Of a stretch of DNA of 64,000 bases, positions 41,850-51,622 are shown one piece after another. A model generated the notes under the pieces. The model ran no database searches. It was given only the letters and a program-made list of their open reading frames with translations, and was not told where the DNA came from. Source of the DNA: Megamonas sp. UBA1799 (GTDB lineage Bacteria; Bacillota; Negativicutes; Selenomonadales; Selenomonadaceae); assembly GCA_002319815.1 (NCBI GenBank), contig DCFR01000052.1, positions 38,149 to 102,148 on the forward strand, read 5' to 3'. Made by a program: the position numbers and the translations under genes. Within the stretch, counting starts at the first letter, position 1. Each line of letters starts with the position of its first letter.

Positions 41850-43382
41850 ATGGCAAACTATATCATGATGCAGGGAACAAGTTCTCATGTGGGAAAAAGC
41901 ATTCTGGCAACGGCCTTGTGCCGGATTTTTTATCAGGACGGCGTCCGGGTGGTTCCTTTCAAGGCCCAGAATATGGCGCTGAATTCCTATGTGACGAAAG
42001 ATGGACGGGAAATGGGCCGGGCGCAGGTGGCCCAGGCCGAAGCTGCCGGATTGGCTCCGGAAGTCGATATGAATCCGGTTTTGCTGAAGCCGACCGGCAA
42101 CTCCTGCTCACAGGTGGTTCTGATGGGCAAACCGATTGGCAATATGTCTGCCGGCGAGTACCATCGCGGATACTCCGTCAAGCTTTTTGATCAGGTCAAG
42201 GCAGCGTTGGAACGTCTCAAGGCTTCTTATGATACCATTGTCATTGAGGGAGCGGGCAGTCCGGCGGAGGTCAATCTGAAAAGCACCGATATCGTGAATA
42301 TGCGGATTGCAAAATATCTGCAGGCGCCAGTGCTGTTGATTGCGGATATCGATCGCGGCGGCGCGCTTGCGTCGCTGGTCGGAACGCTGGAGCTGCTGGA
42401 TGACGAAGAGCGGGCGCTGGTAAAGGGTCTCATCATCAATAAATTCCGGGGTGATGTAACGCTGCTGAAGCCGGCGATTGACTTTTTGGAAGAAAAGACA
42501 GGCAAGCCGGTATTAGGCGTTATACCACATATTGAGCACATGGGAATTGATGATGAGGATTCTGTTTCGTTGGAGGAAAAGCAGGAATATCCAAGCAGCG
42601 GCGACATTAAGATTGCTGTGATTCGCACGCCAAAGATATCGAACTTTACCGATTTCGATTGTCTGGCCGGCGAAGAGGATGTATCCCTGTATTATGTACA
42701 GGAGGCGGCGGGACTTGGGCAGCCTGATCTTATCATGCTGCCTGGCAGCAAGAATACCACGGAAGATATGATGTACCTGCGCAGTTCCAGATTGGAAACG
42801 GCCATTCGGGCGGCGCTGGAATCCGGCATTCCTGTGATTGGGATTTGCGGCGGCTATCAGATGCTGGGTAAGGAAATCCATGATCCGCACCACACGGAAT
42901 CGGAACATGATGGAATTGAAGGCTTAGGCTTTTTATCGATGACGACCACTTTCAGTGCCGAAAAATTGACGTCGCAGGTAGAGGCTGATTGTCATGACCT
43001 TTATTTTATGGGACAGAATATAACGGCGCAGCATTTGCGCGGGTATGAGATTCATATGGGACAGACCACTTTTCTTGGGACGGCCGATCAACATCCGCTG
43101 CAGATTTTGAAACGGGCGGATCGGCCTTGTGATCAGATTGAAGGGTCGGCGCGTTTGGACGGCTTGGTTTTCGGGACCTATATCCACGGCGTTTTTGATC
43201 ATGATGAGTTTCGCCGTTCAGTACTGAATGCGCTGCGCGTGGCGAAGGGGTTGCCGGCACTGCAAAATACGCGCAATGTGTACGCGGAAAAGCAGCATAG
43301 TTATGACGCACTGGCTGATGTGGTGCGCCAGCATCTTAATATGGAAAAATTACATGCGATCATGGATGGGAATAAAAAATGA
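41850..43382 (+). CDS. cobQ: Adenosylcobyric acid synthase CobQ (CbiP)
   Basis: About 510 aa from ATG 41850 (GGGAGG upstream). MMQGTSSHVGKSILATALCR is the P-loop, FKAQNMALNSYVT and EMGRAQVAQAEAAG are family-specific, VIEGAGSPAEVNL the Mg site, and GICGGYQMLGKEI holds the amidotransferase Cys, with FGTYIHGVFDH near the end. It adds four amides to the corrin ring. It lies two bases after the cobU stop. Confidence 0.95.
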   Translation: MANYIMMQGTSSHVGKSILATALCRIFYQDGVRVVPFKAQNMALNSYVTKDGREMGRAQVAQAEAAGLAPEVDMNPVLLKPTGNSCSQVVLMGKPIGNMSAGEYHRGYSVKLFDQVKAALERLKASYDTIVIEGAGSPAEVNLKSTDIVNMRIAKYLQAPVLLIADIDRGGALASLVGTLELLDDEERALVKGLIINKFRGDVTLLKPAIDFLEEKTGKPVLGVIPHIEHMGIDDEDSVSLEEKQEYPSSGDIKIAVIRTPKISNFTDFDCLAGEEDVSLYYVQEAAGLGQPDLIMLPGSKNTTEDMMYLRSSRLETAIRAALESGIPVIGICGGYQMLGKEIHDPHHTESEHDGIEGLGFLSMTTTFSAEKLTSQVEADCHDLYFMGQNITAQHLRGYEIHMGQTTFLGTADQHPLQILKRADRPCDQIEGSARLDGLVFGTYIHGVFDHDEFRRSVLNALRVAKGLPALQNTRNVYAEKQHSYDALADVVRQHLNMEKLHAIMDGNKK

Positions 43383-44335
43383 TAGTCAGCTTTGGGGCTT
43401 TTCTTATTGACTGTGCGATTGGCGATCCAAGGTCAAAGTTTCATCCGGTTGTACTCATTGGAAAATTGATCGCATTTTTAGAAGGAATTTTTTATCGGCA
43501 GGCAGACACGGCGGCAAAGAAACTATTTGCCGGGGGGATGGTTGTCTGTCTGGTGTTGAGTATTTCCTACATGACGGCAGATGCCTTGTTGACGCTGACC
43601 GCCAGCTTTGCTGCGCCATGGCTGGAGAATGTCGTCGCCGCTCTGCTGCTGAGCTTTATGATATCGCCGCGCAATCTGGCGGAAGCCGGGCGGGAAATCA
43701 AAAATTTTTTACTTGATGGTAATCTGGCGGAGGCGCGCCATAAGGTTGGCTGGATTGTTGGCCGGGATACGGATCAGCTGTCGGTGGGAGACGTGACGCG
43801 GGCCACGGTGGAGACGATTTCTGAAAATATTGTTGACGGCGTTATTTCACCGTTGTTTTTCTTTTGGCTTGGCGGCGTGCCGCTGGCAGTTGCTTATCGA
43901 GCTGCCAATACGATGGACTCCATGCTGGGCTATCGCAATGAAAAGTACTTGTATTTTGGCCGGGTAGCAGCTCGGCTGGATGATGTCTTGAACTTCGTTC
44001 CCGCTCGTATTACCGGATTGATGCTGGTGGCTGCCGCCTGGTTGTTGAAACTGGATTATCGTAATGCCTGGCGCATGATGCGGCGCGATGCGTTGAAACA
44101 TCCCAGTCCGAACGGGGGCTATACGGAAGCTACGGTGGCCGGCGCGCTGGGAATTCGCTTAGGCGGGCTGAATTATTATTTTGGACAGCCTTCTTTTCGT
44201 ACTTATATGGGAGAACCGCTGCATGCCTTGGGCCCGCAGCATATTCAGCAAGCGATCCGTCTGATGTATCTGGTAACGGTTATGTTTCTTTTACTGCTGG
44301 CAGTGGGCGGCTGGATTGGAGGTCAGCTTTTATGA
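43379..44335 (+). CDS. cbiB: Adenosylcobinamide-phosphate synthase CbiB
   Basis: 318 aa integral membrane protein with about five helices. DCAIGDPRSKFHPVVLIGK at the start, VGRDTDQLSVGDVTRATVET near 141, NIVDGVISPLFFFWLGG, AYRAANTMDSMLGYRNE and HPSPNGGYTEATVAGALGI (in outline) are the CbiB hallmarks. It attaches (R)-1-amino-2-propanol phosphate to the ring. It overlaps the genes on both sides by four bases. Confidence 0.95.
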   Translation: MIVSFGAFLIDCAIGDPRSKFHPVVLIGKLIAFLEGIFYRQADTAAKKLFAGGMVVCLVLSISYMTADALLTLTASFAAPWLENVVAALLLSFMISPRNLAEAGREIKNFLLDGNLAEARHKVGWIVGRDTDQLSVGDVTRATVETISENIVDGVISPLFFFWLGGVPLAVAYRAANTMDSMLGYRNEKYLYFGRVAARLDDVLNFVPARITGLMLVAAAWLLKLDYRNAWRMMRRDALKHPSPNGGYTEATVAGALGIRLGGLNYYFGQPSFRTYMGEPLHALGPQHIQQAIRLMYLVTVMFLLLLAVGGWIGGQLL

Positions 44336-45108
44336 GAGCTTTTTTGATCGGCTTACAATTCCTGACCCGTATTGCCGTGGTGCATCAGGATAACTGGACG
44401 ATGGAAGATTTTGGGCGCAGCGTTAAGTTTTTTCCGTTGATTGGAGCGGTTTTGGGCGCTGTCTATGCAGCGGCGGCCTGGCTGTTCTTCATTTTTTTGC
44501 CGGCGCAGGATATCTTTCTTCCCTTGCATTTTACTTCGGTGTGTTTGTTGATTTTGCCTATTTTGTTGACCGGCGGTTTGCATTGCGACGGATTTATGGA
44601 TACAATGGATGGAGTGTTTTCCGGGCGTTCGCGGGAACGTATGCTGGAAATTATGAAAGACAGTCGGGTGGGTTCTAACGGCGTGTTTTCCTTTGTAATT
44701 CTCTTGCTGTTTGAATGGGCTATGCTGCTGGATACAGCTCCGTATTTTTTGGTGTCGGCGGCGTTTGTGGTCCCAGTGATTGCTCGTTTGATGATGGCGG
44801 CGGCGATTACGCTTTATCCGTATGCGCGGCCGGAAGGTATGGGCAAGGCTTTTGCGGAGTTTGCCAACCGGCGGTCTTTGCTTTTTGCGGCGCTGACGAC
44901 ACTGCTGCTTTTGTTGCCATGGGGCAAGCTGGCTTTTATCGCTTTACTGCTTTGCAGTGGGTTTACGGCGTTTTTTGCGCACTATGTTGAGAAGCGTCTG
45001 GGCGGTCTTACCGGCGATGTCTATGGGGCCATTACAACGTTGAACGAAGCGGTTGTCTGGTTTACTTTTTTATTAGGCAGCGTTATTTTTACATATAGTA
45101 TCAGATAG
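44332..45108 (+). CDS. cobS: Adenosylcobinamide-GDP ribazoletransferase CobS
   Basis: 258 aa, about six membrane helices. GLQFLTRIAVVHQ, VKFFPLIGAVLG, GGLHCDGFMDTMDGVFSGRS (metal-binding Asp motif, near 82-101) and KDSRVGSNGVFSFV, plus GGLTGDVYGAITTLNEA near the end. It joins the lower ligand (alpha-ribazole or an analogue) to the corrin. The gene for activating that base, cobT or arsAB, is not in the window. Confidence 0.95.
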   Translation: MRAFLIGLQFLTRIAVVHQDNWTMEDFGRSVKFFPLIGAVLGAVYAAAAWLFFIFLPAQDIFLPLHFTSVCLLILPILLTGGLHCDGFMDTMDGVFSGRSRERMLEIMKDSRVGSNGVFSFVILLLFEWAMLLDTAPYFLVSAAFVVPVIARLMMAAAITLYPYARPEGMGKAFAEFANRRSLLFAALTTLLLLLPWGKLAFIALLLCSGFTAFFAHYVEKRLGGLTGDVYGAITTLNEAVVWFTFLLGSVIFTYSIR

Positions 45109-45119
45109 GGGAACCAGGG

Positions 45120-45983
45120 ATGCAGATAACAGCAAAAGTACCGGGGTCCTGTGGCGAGCTGGTGCAGGGAACGATGCGGGGAATTCCGTTTTTAGTTACT
45201 TGTCCGGTCAATCTTTATACCCGGGTGACAATTACCGATGCAAATCGGGAACAAGATGGTTTGGGAAGTAAATCGAAGGCGGCGTTGGAGCGGGTTTTAG
45301 AGTATCTGGGCCAGTCGGAGTTTCCCTATGGCATATCGCTGGTTTCCGAGCTTCCCATCGGCAAAGGGATGGCTTCCAGCAGCGCGGATATTGCGGCCGT
45401 TTGTTTTGCCGCCGCCGCTGCTTTTGGCCGTCAGTTATCGGCAGCAGAGGTTTCCCGCATTGCCGCCGGGATTGAACCGACAGACGGCGTTTTTTTTGCC
45501 GGCATTGTCCGCATGAACCATATGACCGGAGAATGCTTGGAACGAATGGGCGATCTGCCGCGCTTTCGGATCGCTGTTTTTGATACCGGCGGCGCCGTGG
45601 ATACGCTTAAATTTCATGAACGCGAAGATTTGCAGGAATTGAATCTGCAGAATGAAGCTGTGATACAGGATGCATTGGCACTTTTACGCTCTCCGGGCGA
45701 TGCGGTTTCGATTGCTGAAGCAGCGACCCGCAGCGCGCTGGCCAATCAGTCTATTTTACCCAAACGCAATCTGGAAAGTATTCTTCATTTCGTCCGTGAA
45801 CAAGGCGCTCTGGGGGTTAATATTGCACACAGCGGCACAATCATTGGAGTTTTATTTCCGCCGGACACCAGTCCGCTTTTGGCGGAGGAAAAAGCCGGCC
45901 GTATGGCGCGCAGTTGGCGTCATCTTCAGTATTTGCAGTGTGTGGAAATGATCTCAGGCGGATATACGATAGAAAACAGGTGA
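45120..45983 (+). CDS. pduX: GHMP-family L-threonine kinase PduX-like
   Basis: 287 aa. AKVPGSCGELVQGTMRGIPF at the N-terminus, the ATP motif LPIGKGMASSSADIAAVC near 79, and GVNIAHSGTIIGVLFPP near the C-terminus match PduX. It makes L-threonine phosphate, the substrate of the next enzyme, so aminopropanol for the nucleotide loop can be made from threonine. GGGGAACCAGGG precedes the ATG. Confidence 0.9.
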   Translation: MQITAKVPGSCGELVQGTMRGIPFLVTCPVNLYTRVTITDANREQDGLGSKSKAALERVLEYLGQSEFPYGISLVSELPIGKGMASSSADIAAVCFAAAAAFGRQLSAAEVSRIAAGIEPTDGVFFAGIVRMNHMTGECLERMGDLPRFRIAVFDTGGAVDTLKFHEREDLQELNLQNEAVIQDALALLRSPGDAVSIAEAATRSALANQSILPKRNLESILHFVREQGALGVNIAHSGTIIGVLFPPDTSPLLAEEKAGRMARSWRHLQYLQCVEMISGGYTIENR

Positions 45984-45988
45984 ATATA

Positions 45989-47068
45989 TTGGAAAGACAA
46001 TTTGTCCATGGCGGAAATATCTATGCGGAGCAACCAGCGGGAAGAGAATGGATTGATTTCAGCGCCAATATCAATCCATTAGGACTCTCCCGGGAAATTT
46101 TGGCGGCGATGCAGCAAAATCTGTCTCAGGTCGTTCATTATCCCGATCCGGAGGGACGGGAGCTGAAAACGGCAATTGCTGCTTTTTATGATGTTTCGGT
46201 GCATGAAATCGTTTTGGGGAATGGCGCTGCCGAATTGTTATATGTGTATTTTCATATATTCCGGCCGCAGCGGGTCTTGCTGCCGGCACCTTCTTTCAGC
46301 GAATATGAGCGGGCGGCTTTATCTTCTGGTGCGGACGTTGCCTATTTTCCCTTGGTGGCTGCGGATGATTTTGCGGTTTGCTGGGATGCGCTCTTGGCAG
46401 GTCTGCCGGAAACCGACTGCGTTATTTTCGGAAATCCTAACAATCCTACAGGCACTTTAATTACGCGCCCGACGATGGAACGGTGCATTCAGGCGGCTGC
46501 CGCGGTGGGAACAACGGTCATTGTTGACGAGTCTTTTATTGAGTTTCTGCCGGATGAGCAAAACTATACCGTCCGCGCCTTGGCCGCGAAATATTCCAAT
46601 CTTTTTGTTTTGCAGTCGCTAACAAAATTTTATGCAATTCCCGGGCTGCGTCTGGGGTTTGGCCTGCTGGCGCCGGAAGCGGTAAAGAAAATGGAGTTTG
46701 GCAAAGATCCCTGGAATGTGAATCTATTGGCGCAGCAAGCGGGGGTTGCTGCGCTGCAAAATGAAGCCTATCAACGGCAGAGCCGTGATTTCGTAGCGAG
46801 GGAAAAGATTTTTCTTTATGATGCATTGCGGCAATTCTCAACTTTGCATGTTTATGTGCCGGCGGTAAATTTCATTTTTATAGATCTGGGTAAGAATCGG
46901 AATTCAACTGTATTTACCGCGCAGATGCGTCGCCAGGGCATATTGGTGCGGGATTGTGCCAATTATCCCGGACTGGGCGATACGTATATCCGGGTGGCTG
47001 TAAAATCGCGGGCGGAAAATGAAATTTTGCTGGCGGCATTTCAGCAGGTGCTGGAAAGGAAGCCATGA
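45989..47068 (+). CDS. cobD: Threonine-phosphate decarboxylase CobD
   Basis: About 359 aa PLP aminotransferase-fold enzyme. FVHGGNIYAEQ, DFSANINPLGLS, NGAAELLYVYFHIF, FGNPNNPTGTLI, VDESFIEFLPDE and the PLP-lysine motif SLTKFYAIPGLRLGF are visible. It decarboxylates threonine phosphate to (R)-1-amino-2-propanol phosphate for CbiB. TTG 45989 lies six bases after AGGTGA; the frame is open further back without a start signal. It overlaps cobC by four bases. Confidence 0.92.
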   Translation: MERQFVHGGNIYAEQPAGREWIDFSANINPLGLSREILAAMQQNLSQVVHYPDPEGRELKTAIAAFYDVSVHEIVLGNGAAELLYVYFHIFRPQRVLLPAPSFSEYERAALSSGADVAYFPLVAADDFAVCWDALLAGLPETDCVIFGNPNNPTGTLITRPTMERCIQAAAAVGTTVIVDESFIEFLPDEQNYTVRALAAKYSNLFVLQSLTKFYAIPGLRLGFGLLAPEAVKKMEFGKDPWNVNLLAQQAGVAALQNEAYQRQSRDFVAREKIFLYDALRQFSTLHVYVPAVNFIFIDLGKNRNSTVFTAQMRRQGILVRDCANYPGLGDTYIRVAVKSRAENEILLAAFQQVLERKP

Positions 47069-47694
47069 TGACAAAAATTATTCTTATTCGCCATGGACAG
47101 ACCGAATGGAACCAAACCGGACGCTATCAGGGGCAGTCGGATATTGCGCTCTCAGAAGAAGGCATTAAGCAGGCAGCGTGCCTGGCGCAGAATTTTCCGC
47201 TGCCGGCCGTTGATGCTGTTTATGCCAGTGATTTGAAGCGGGCAGCCGTGACGGCAAAATGTATTGCCGGACGGTTTCAATGTCCTTTATACTTGGAGCC
47301 GGCCCTACGGGAAATGAATTTTGGCGATTGGGAAGGTCTGGATTATGCGGCGATCGCCAAACAATGGCCGGAAGAAGTGCAGAATTTTTTCGGCCATCCG
47401 GATAAGCTGCGGGTCCCGCATGGGGAAACATTTGCGCAGCTGCAGCAGCGTGCCGTGTCTGAAATACGGGCGATTGGCGCCAAAGAAAGCGGCAAAACAA
47501 TTGCCATTGTTGCCCATGGTGCGATTAACCGTACGATTTTGGCAGCGGCGCTGCACATGCCGCTGCATTACCTTTGGTCTTTGCGTCAGGATAACACGGC
47601 GGTAAATATTCTGCGGCTGGAAGAGAATTATGTGATGCTGGAACTGATGAACAGCACGGCGCATCTGCCGGCAGCGCCTGAGTCGCTGATCTGA
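47065..47694 (+). CDS. cobC: Alpha-ribazole phosphatase-like histidine phosphatase CobC
   Basis: 209 aa. IRHGQTEWNQTGRYQGQSD carries the catalytic His, YASDLKRAAVTA and LREMNFGDWEGL the middle motifs, and IVAHGAINRTIL the second His. In cobamide synthesis it removes phosphate from alpha-ribazole phosphate or adenosylcobalamin phosphate. As a general histidine phosphatase its role is taken from position at the end of the cobalamin operon. Confidence 0.87.
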   Translation: MMTKIILIRHGQTEWNQTGRYQGQSDIALSEEGIKQAACLAQNFPLPAVDAVYASDLKRAAVTAKCIAGRFQCPLYLEPALREMNFGDWEGLDYAAIAKQWPEEVQNFFGHPDKLRVPHGETFAQLQQRAVSEIRAIGAKESGKTIAIVAHGAINRTILAAALHMPLHYLWSLRQDNTAVNILRLEENYVMLELMNSTAHLPAAPESLI

Positions 47695-47744
47695 AATAAA
47701 AAGGTTTTTGTGTTATTTGGTCGGCGTTTATTTTAAAGGATGAT

Positions 47745-47773
47745 TTGCCTTTTTCGGGTTTCTGTATTATAAT
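47745..47773 (+). promoter_or_regulatory. Promoter of the pheS-pheT T-box transcript
   Basis: TTGCCT (47745-47750), 17 bases, TATAAT (47768-47773), just before the T-box stem I. Confidence 0.7.
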
Positions 47774-47790
47774 AAACGCAATATAGCAAT

Positions 47791-47998
47791 GAGAAAGAGA
47801 GTAGGCTTTGCGGCTTTGTTCAGGGAGTTCTGCCATGATTGGGAGCAGAATCAAAGCGGAAGACCGAAGTTCACTTTTGAGCTTTGCAGTGAAAGGAAGT
47901 AGCTGTGACGTTTGCTGCGTTAAAGCGTATGAGTATTGATTAGGGTGGTACCGCGAAACATGCTTTCGCCCCTTGCCGGGGGCGGAGGCTTTTTTATT
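47791..47998 (+). promoter_or_regulatory. T-box leader, phenylalanine specifier
   Basis: The antiterminator motif AGGGTGGTACCGCG is at 47942-47955, and the terminator GCTTTCGCCCC / GGGGGCGGAGGC with T-run is at 47962-47995. In stem I the stretch CCGAAGTTCACTT places TTC (47870-47872) at the specifier position; the same alignment gives TAC in the second T-box at 61262. TGGT matches an ACCA tRNA end. Uncharged tRNA-Phe binding lets transcription continue into pheS-pheT. Confidence 0.93.
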
Positions 47999-48012
47999 TT
48001 AGGAGGGTCTGT

Positions 48013-49041
48013 ATGGATGAGAAGATTGAACAACTGAAACAGGAAGCTGCTGAAGTGATTCGTAAACATGCGGCGACGCTGACGGAACTGAATGACATCC
48101 GTGTCAGGTATTTGGGAAAAAAGGGAGAAATCACCAATTTGCTGCGCAGTCTGGGGCAGCTTAGCCAGGAGGACCGCCCCCGGGTGGGACAAATCGTGAA
48201 TACGGCGAGAGTGCAGCTGGAAGCGCTGATTGCTCAGAAAAATGCTGAGTTAAAGGCTCGTGAGCTGGCCGATCGTTTGTCCAGTGAGGAAATTGATATT
48301 ACGCTGCCGGGCAGAATGCAGCCGGTCGGTCATTTACATCCGCTTACTTTGACGCAGAACCGCATTAAAAACATTTTTATGGACATGGGTTTTACGGTTG
48401 AAGAGGGGCCGGAAATTGAACGGGATTATTTTAATTTTGAGGCCTTGAATCTGCCGAAGGATCATCCGGCGCGCGATATGCAGGATTCGTTTTATATCAC
48501 GGATGAGATTCTGATGCGTACGCAGACATCGCCGGTGCAGGCCCGCACGATGCAGGCGCATGAACCAAATGCGCCGATCCGCATGATTGCGCCTGGGCGT
48601 GTATATCGCCGCGATGATTATGATGCAACGCATTCGCCGATGTTTACACAGGTGGAAGGGCTGGTTATTGATCGGGGAATTAGTCTGGCGGATCTGAAGG
48701 GAACCTTGGAATTATTCCTGCATAAGATATTCAATCCGGATGTAGGCGTGCGTTTCCGTCCCAGTTTTTTCCCTTTTACGGAGCCAAGCGCGGAAGTGGA
48801 TATCTCCTGCGTTATGTGTCATGGCAAAGGCTGCCGGGTATGTAAGGGAACGGGCTGGCTGGAAATTCTCGGGGCCGGTATGGTGCATCCTCATGTTTTG
48901 GAGATGAGCGGCTATGATCCTCACCAGGTGAGCGGTTTTGCTTTTGGCCTGGGAGTGGAACGCATTGCAATGTTATCGTATGGGATTGATGATTTGCGGC
49001 TCTTTTATGATAATGATTTGCGTTTCTTGCGCCAATTTTGA
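48013..49041 (+). CDS. pheS: Phenylalanyl-tRNA synthetase alpha subunit
   Basis: 342 aa. N-terminal coiled coil (residues 1-90), then a class II catalytic domain: [41 protein letters not shown] in outline, [18 protein letters not shown]-like [26 protein letters not shown] (motif 2 end) and [14 protein letters not shown] (motif 3). [18 protein letters not shown]ys pair set is usual in Firmicute PheS. With PheT it charges tRNA-Phe. AGGAGGG lies eight bases before the ATG. Confidence 0.97.
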   Translation: MDEKIEQLKQEAAEVIRKHAATLTELNDIRVRYLGKKGEITNLLRSLGQLSQEDRPRVGQIVNTARVQLEALIAQKNAELKARELADRLSSEEIDITLPGRMQPVGHLHPLTLTQNRIKNIFMDMGFTVEEGPEIERDYFNFEALNLPKDHPARDMQDSFYITDEILMRTQTSPVQARTMQAHEPNAPIRMIAPGRVYRRDDYDATHSPMFTQVEGLVIDRGISLADLKGTLELFLHKIFNPDVGVRFRPSFFPFTEPSAEVDISCVMCHGKGCRVCKGTGWLEILGAGMVHPHVLEMSGYDPHQVSGFAFGLGVERIAMLSYGIDDLRLFYDNDLRFLRQF

Positions 49042-49067
49042 TTTGAACGAAGAAAAGGGGATTGATT

Positions 49068-51503
49068 ATGCAGGTATCCATTAAATGGCTTAAAGATTAT
49101 ATAGATTTTCTGGAAACACCCGAAGAGTTGGCGGATAAGTTAACGATGGCCGGCATTCCCGTAGAAAATGTGATTCGTGCCGATCAGGGGTTGGAAAAGG
49201 TTGTTACCGGTCGGATTGAAAAACTGGAAAAGCACCAGAATTCCGATCATTTGCAGATCTGTACCATGAATGTCGGTGCCGGAGAACCGCTGACGATTGT
49301 TACCGGTGCCCAGAATGTCGCCGAGGGGCAGATAGTGCCGGTGGCTTTGGTCGGCGCTCACCTGCCAAATGGGCTGAAAATCGCCAAGGGAAAACTGCGC
49401 GGCGTGGTTTCTATGGGCATGTTGTGTTCAGCGGGTGAATTGAAGCTCGATTTATCTAAACTGACAGCCGAACAGCAAGACGGCATTTATATTTTACCGG
49501 CGGATACGCCAATTGGCATGCCGGTGAATAAGGTTCTGGGGCTTGACGATGTGGTTCTGGAATTTGAACTGACAGCAAACCGGGGAGATTGCTTCAGCGT
49601 TATGGGGCTGGTGCGTGAAATTGCTGTGTTGACCGGCAATCAGCCGCGCTGGCCGTTGATTCAGGTCCAGGAGGATGATGCGGACACGGCGGCCGGTCTG
49701 CTTCAAATTGGCATTGACGCAGCTGATCTTTGTTCTCGTTTTTCTGCCCGCGTGCTGAAAAATGTTAAGATCGGTCCGTCCCCGGTATGGATGCAGCAAC
49801 GTCTGGAAAGCGCCGGAATTCGCGCTATCAATAATGTCGTTGATGTAACGAATTTTGTCATGGTTGAACTGGGGCAGCCGATGCACGCATATGATTATGA
49901 TGCCATTGCCGGGCATTGTCTGCAGGTTCGCCGGGCTGTTTCCGGAGAGGAGCTGCATACGCTGGATGATTCTTCCCGGAAGGCGCGGGGAGAGGAGCTG
50001 GTCATTGCCGATGCCGAAAAAGCGGCTGGTTTGGCCGGCGTTATGGGCGGTCTGGAGACGGAAATCACTGCGCATACGCAGACAGTTGTTTTAGAAGCGG
50101 CAGCTTTCAACGGTCCGAGTATCCGCCGGACTTCAAGGGCTTGTGGGCTGCATTCGGAAGCTTCAGGACGTTTTGAGCGCGGTGTCGATGTGACGCAGAC
50201 ACTGCGGGCGCTGAATCGGGCGGCTCAGCTTTTGCAGGCTATGGGTGCATGTACGGTTTGCGCTGGTACGGTTGATGTCTATCCGCAGCCGGTGCAGCCA
50301 GTACAGGTTTCTTTTACGGTGCAGCAGATCAATGACCGCTTGGGAACCCGATTGGCGGGAGGCAAGATGACGGCAATTCTGGAAAGCCTTGGTTTCAAAG
50401 TGGAAGCTACCGGCAGCGACAGCTATTTAGTGACAGTGCCGTCCTGGCGAAATGACGTGGCGTATATGGCTGATTTGTCAGAAGAAGTGGCGCGTATTTA
50501 TGGCTTTGACCATATTGATTCGACGACGCCGGCGGGCAATGTCATGATGGCCCGGCAGAGTGACCGGCAGACTTTTATCGATCAGATGAAGTCGATTTTT
50601 TGCAGTCTGGGCATGGATGAGGAGAATTCTTTCAGCTTTACGCATCCGTCTATGTTTGATAAACTCAATGTTCCGCAGGACAGCCCGCTGCGGTGTGCGA
50701 TTCCGATTATGAATCCGCTGACGGATGAATATCCTTTGGTCCGGACGACGCTTTTGTCGAGTATATTTGAAAATACCGTACGCAATCTTTCCCGAAAAAA
50801 TGAAGATATTCGTCTTTTTGATATTGCTCCGGTCTTTTTCCCGAAGGCGCTGCCGGTTACGGAGCAGCCGGATGAAGTGATCAAGGTGGCCGGTCTGCTA
50901 ACCGGGCGCCGCGATCCGCTGGGCTGGGCGCAGAATAATGCAATGGTTGATTTTTATGATGCCAAGGGCATTGTGGAACAGTTGCTGGAAGGTTTGCATA
51001 TCACGCATTATACTGTAGAGCGCGGCGAGCACTATGCAATGCATCCGGGGAAAACGGCTTTCTTTAAAAAGGGTCGTGAGATAATCGCTGCGGTCGGCGA
51101 GGTTCATCCGGCGGTTGCGGCAGCCTTTGATGTGACAAAGAAAATGTATATTTTTGAAATGGATGTAGCGACGCTGATGAAATACAGCGCGGCTAAGTTT
51201 AGCTATCAGCCGCTGCCGAAATACCCTGCTATCAGCCGCGATCTGGCGATGCTGGTCGATGAGAAGGTTTGCGCTTCGGCAATCGAGCAGGTGATTGCCA
51301 AAAATGCCGGTAAATATTTTAAGTCGGTCTGCTTATTTGATTTGTATACCGGTAAACAGATTGCTGCCGGGAAGAAAAGCCTTGCCTTTGCCATGCAATT
51401 CCAATCCGCCGATAAAACCCTGACGGATGCCGAAGTGGATGAGGCTTGCGCGCATATTATGGAAGCCGTTACCAGAGATTTTGACGCGGAGCTGCGCGCC
51501 TGA
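49068..51503 (+). CDS. pheT: Phenylalanyl-tRNA synthetase beta subunit
   Basis: About 811 aa, full length. The first 150 residues hold the EMAP-like tRNA-binding fold (VVTGRIEKLEKHQNSDHLQI, GAQNVAEGQIVPVALVGA in outline), followed by B3/B4 editing domain (INNVVDVTNFVMVELGQPMHAYD), B5, the catalytic-like core and the C-terminal anticodon-binding FDX-ACB domain (YPAISRDLAMLVDEKV). ATG 49068 is seven bases after AAGGGG; the upstream TTG 49062 is too near the site. A 14-bp hairpin follows the stop. Confidence 0.97.
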   Translation: MQVSIKWLKDYIDFLETPEELADKLTMAGIPVENVIRADQGLEKVVTGRIEKLEKHQNSDHLQICTMNVGAGEPLTIVTGAQNVAEGQIVPVALVGAHLPNGLKIAKGKLRGVVSMGMLCSAGELKLDLSKLTAEQQDGIYILPADTPIGMPVNKVLGLDDVVLEFELTANRGDCFSVMGLVREIAVLTGNQPRWPLIQVQEDDADTAAGLLQIGIDAADLCSRFSARVLKNVKIGPSPVWMQQRLESAGIRAINNVVDVTNFVMVELGQPMHAYDYDAIAGHCLQVRRAVSGEELHTLDDSSRKARGEELVIADAEKAAGLAGVMGGLETEITAHTQTVVLEAAAFNGPSIRRTSRACGLHSEASGRFERGVDVTQTLRALNRAAQLLQAMGACTVCAGTVDVYPQPVQPVQVSFTVQQINDRLGTRLAGGKMTAILESLGFKVEATGSDSYLVTVPSWRNDVAYMADLSEEVARIYGFDHIDSTTPAGNVMMARQSDRQTFIDQMKSIFCSLGMDEENSFSFTHPSMFDKLNVPQDSPLRCAIPIMNPLTDEYPLVRTTLLSSIFENTVRNLSRKNEDIRLFDIAPVFFPKALPVTEQPDEVIKVAGLLTGRRDPLGWAQNNAMVDFYDAKGIVEQLLEGLHITHYTVERGEHYAMHPGKTAFFKKGREIIAAVGEVHPAVAAAFDVTKKMYIFEMDVATLMKYSAAKFSYQPLPKYPAISRDLAMLVDEKVCASAIEQVIAKNAGKYFKSVCLFDLYTGKQIAAGKKSLAFAMQFQSADKTLTDAEVDEACAHIMEAVTRDFDAELRA

Positions 51504-51512
51504 GCATGAAAG

Positions 51513-51548
51513 AATAACGATCAGGGTCATCCTTCCCTGATCGTTATT
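51513..51548 (+). terminator. Strong hairpin after pheT
   Basis: AATAACGATCAGGG pairs perfectly with CCCTGATCGTTATT around an eight-base loop. The T-run after it is weak (TTTGTGTG), so it may also protect the 3' end. Confidence 0.75.
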
Positions 51549-51622
51549 TGTGTGATAAAAAAGGAATTTCCGTTTCGGGCAGCGAATTCAATTAGAAGAA
51601 TAAGTAATATAGGGTGATCGTA

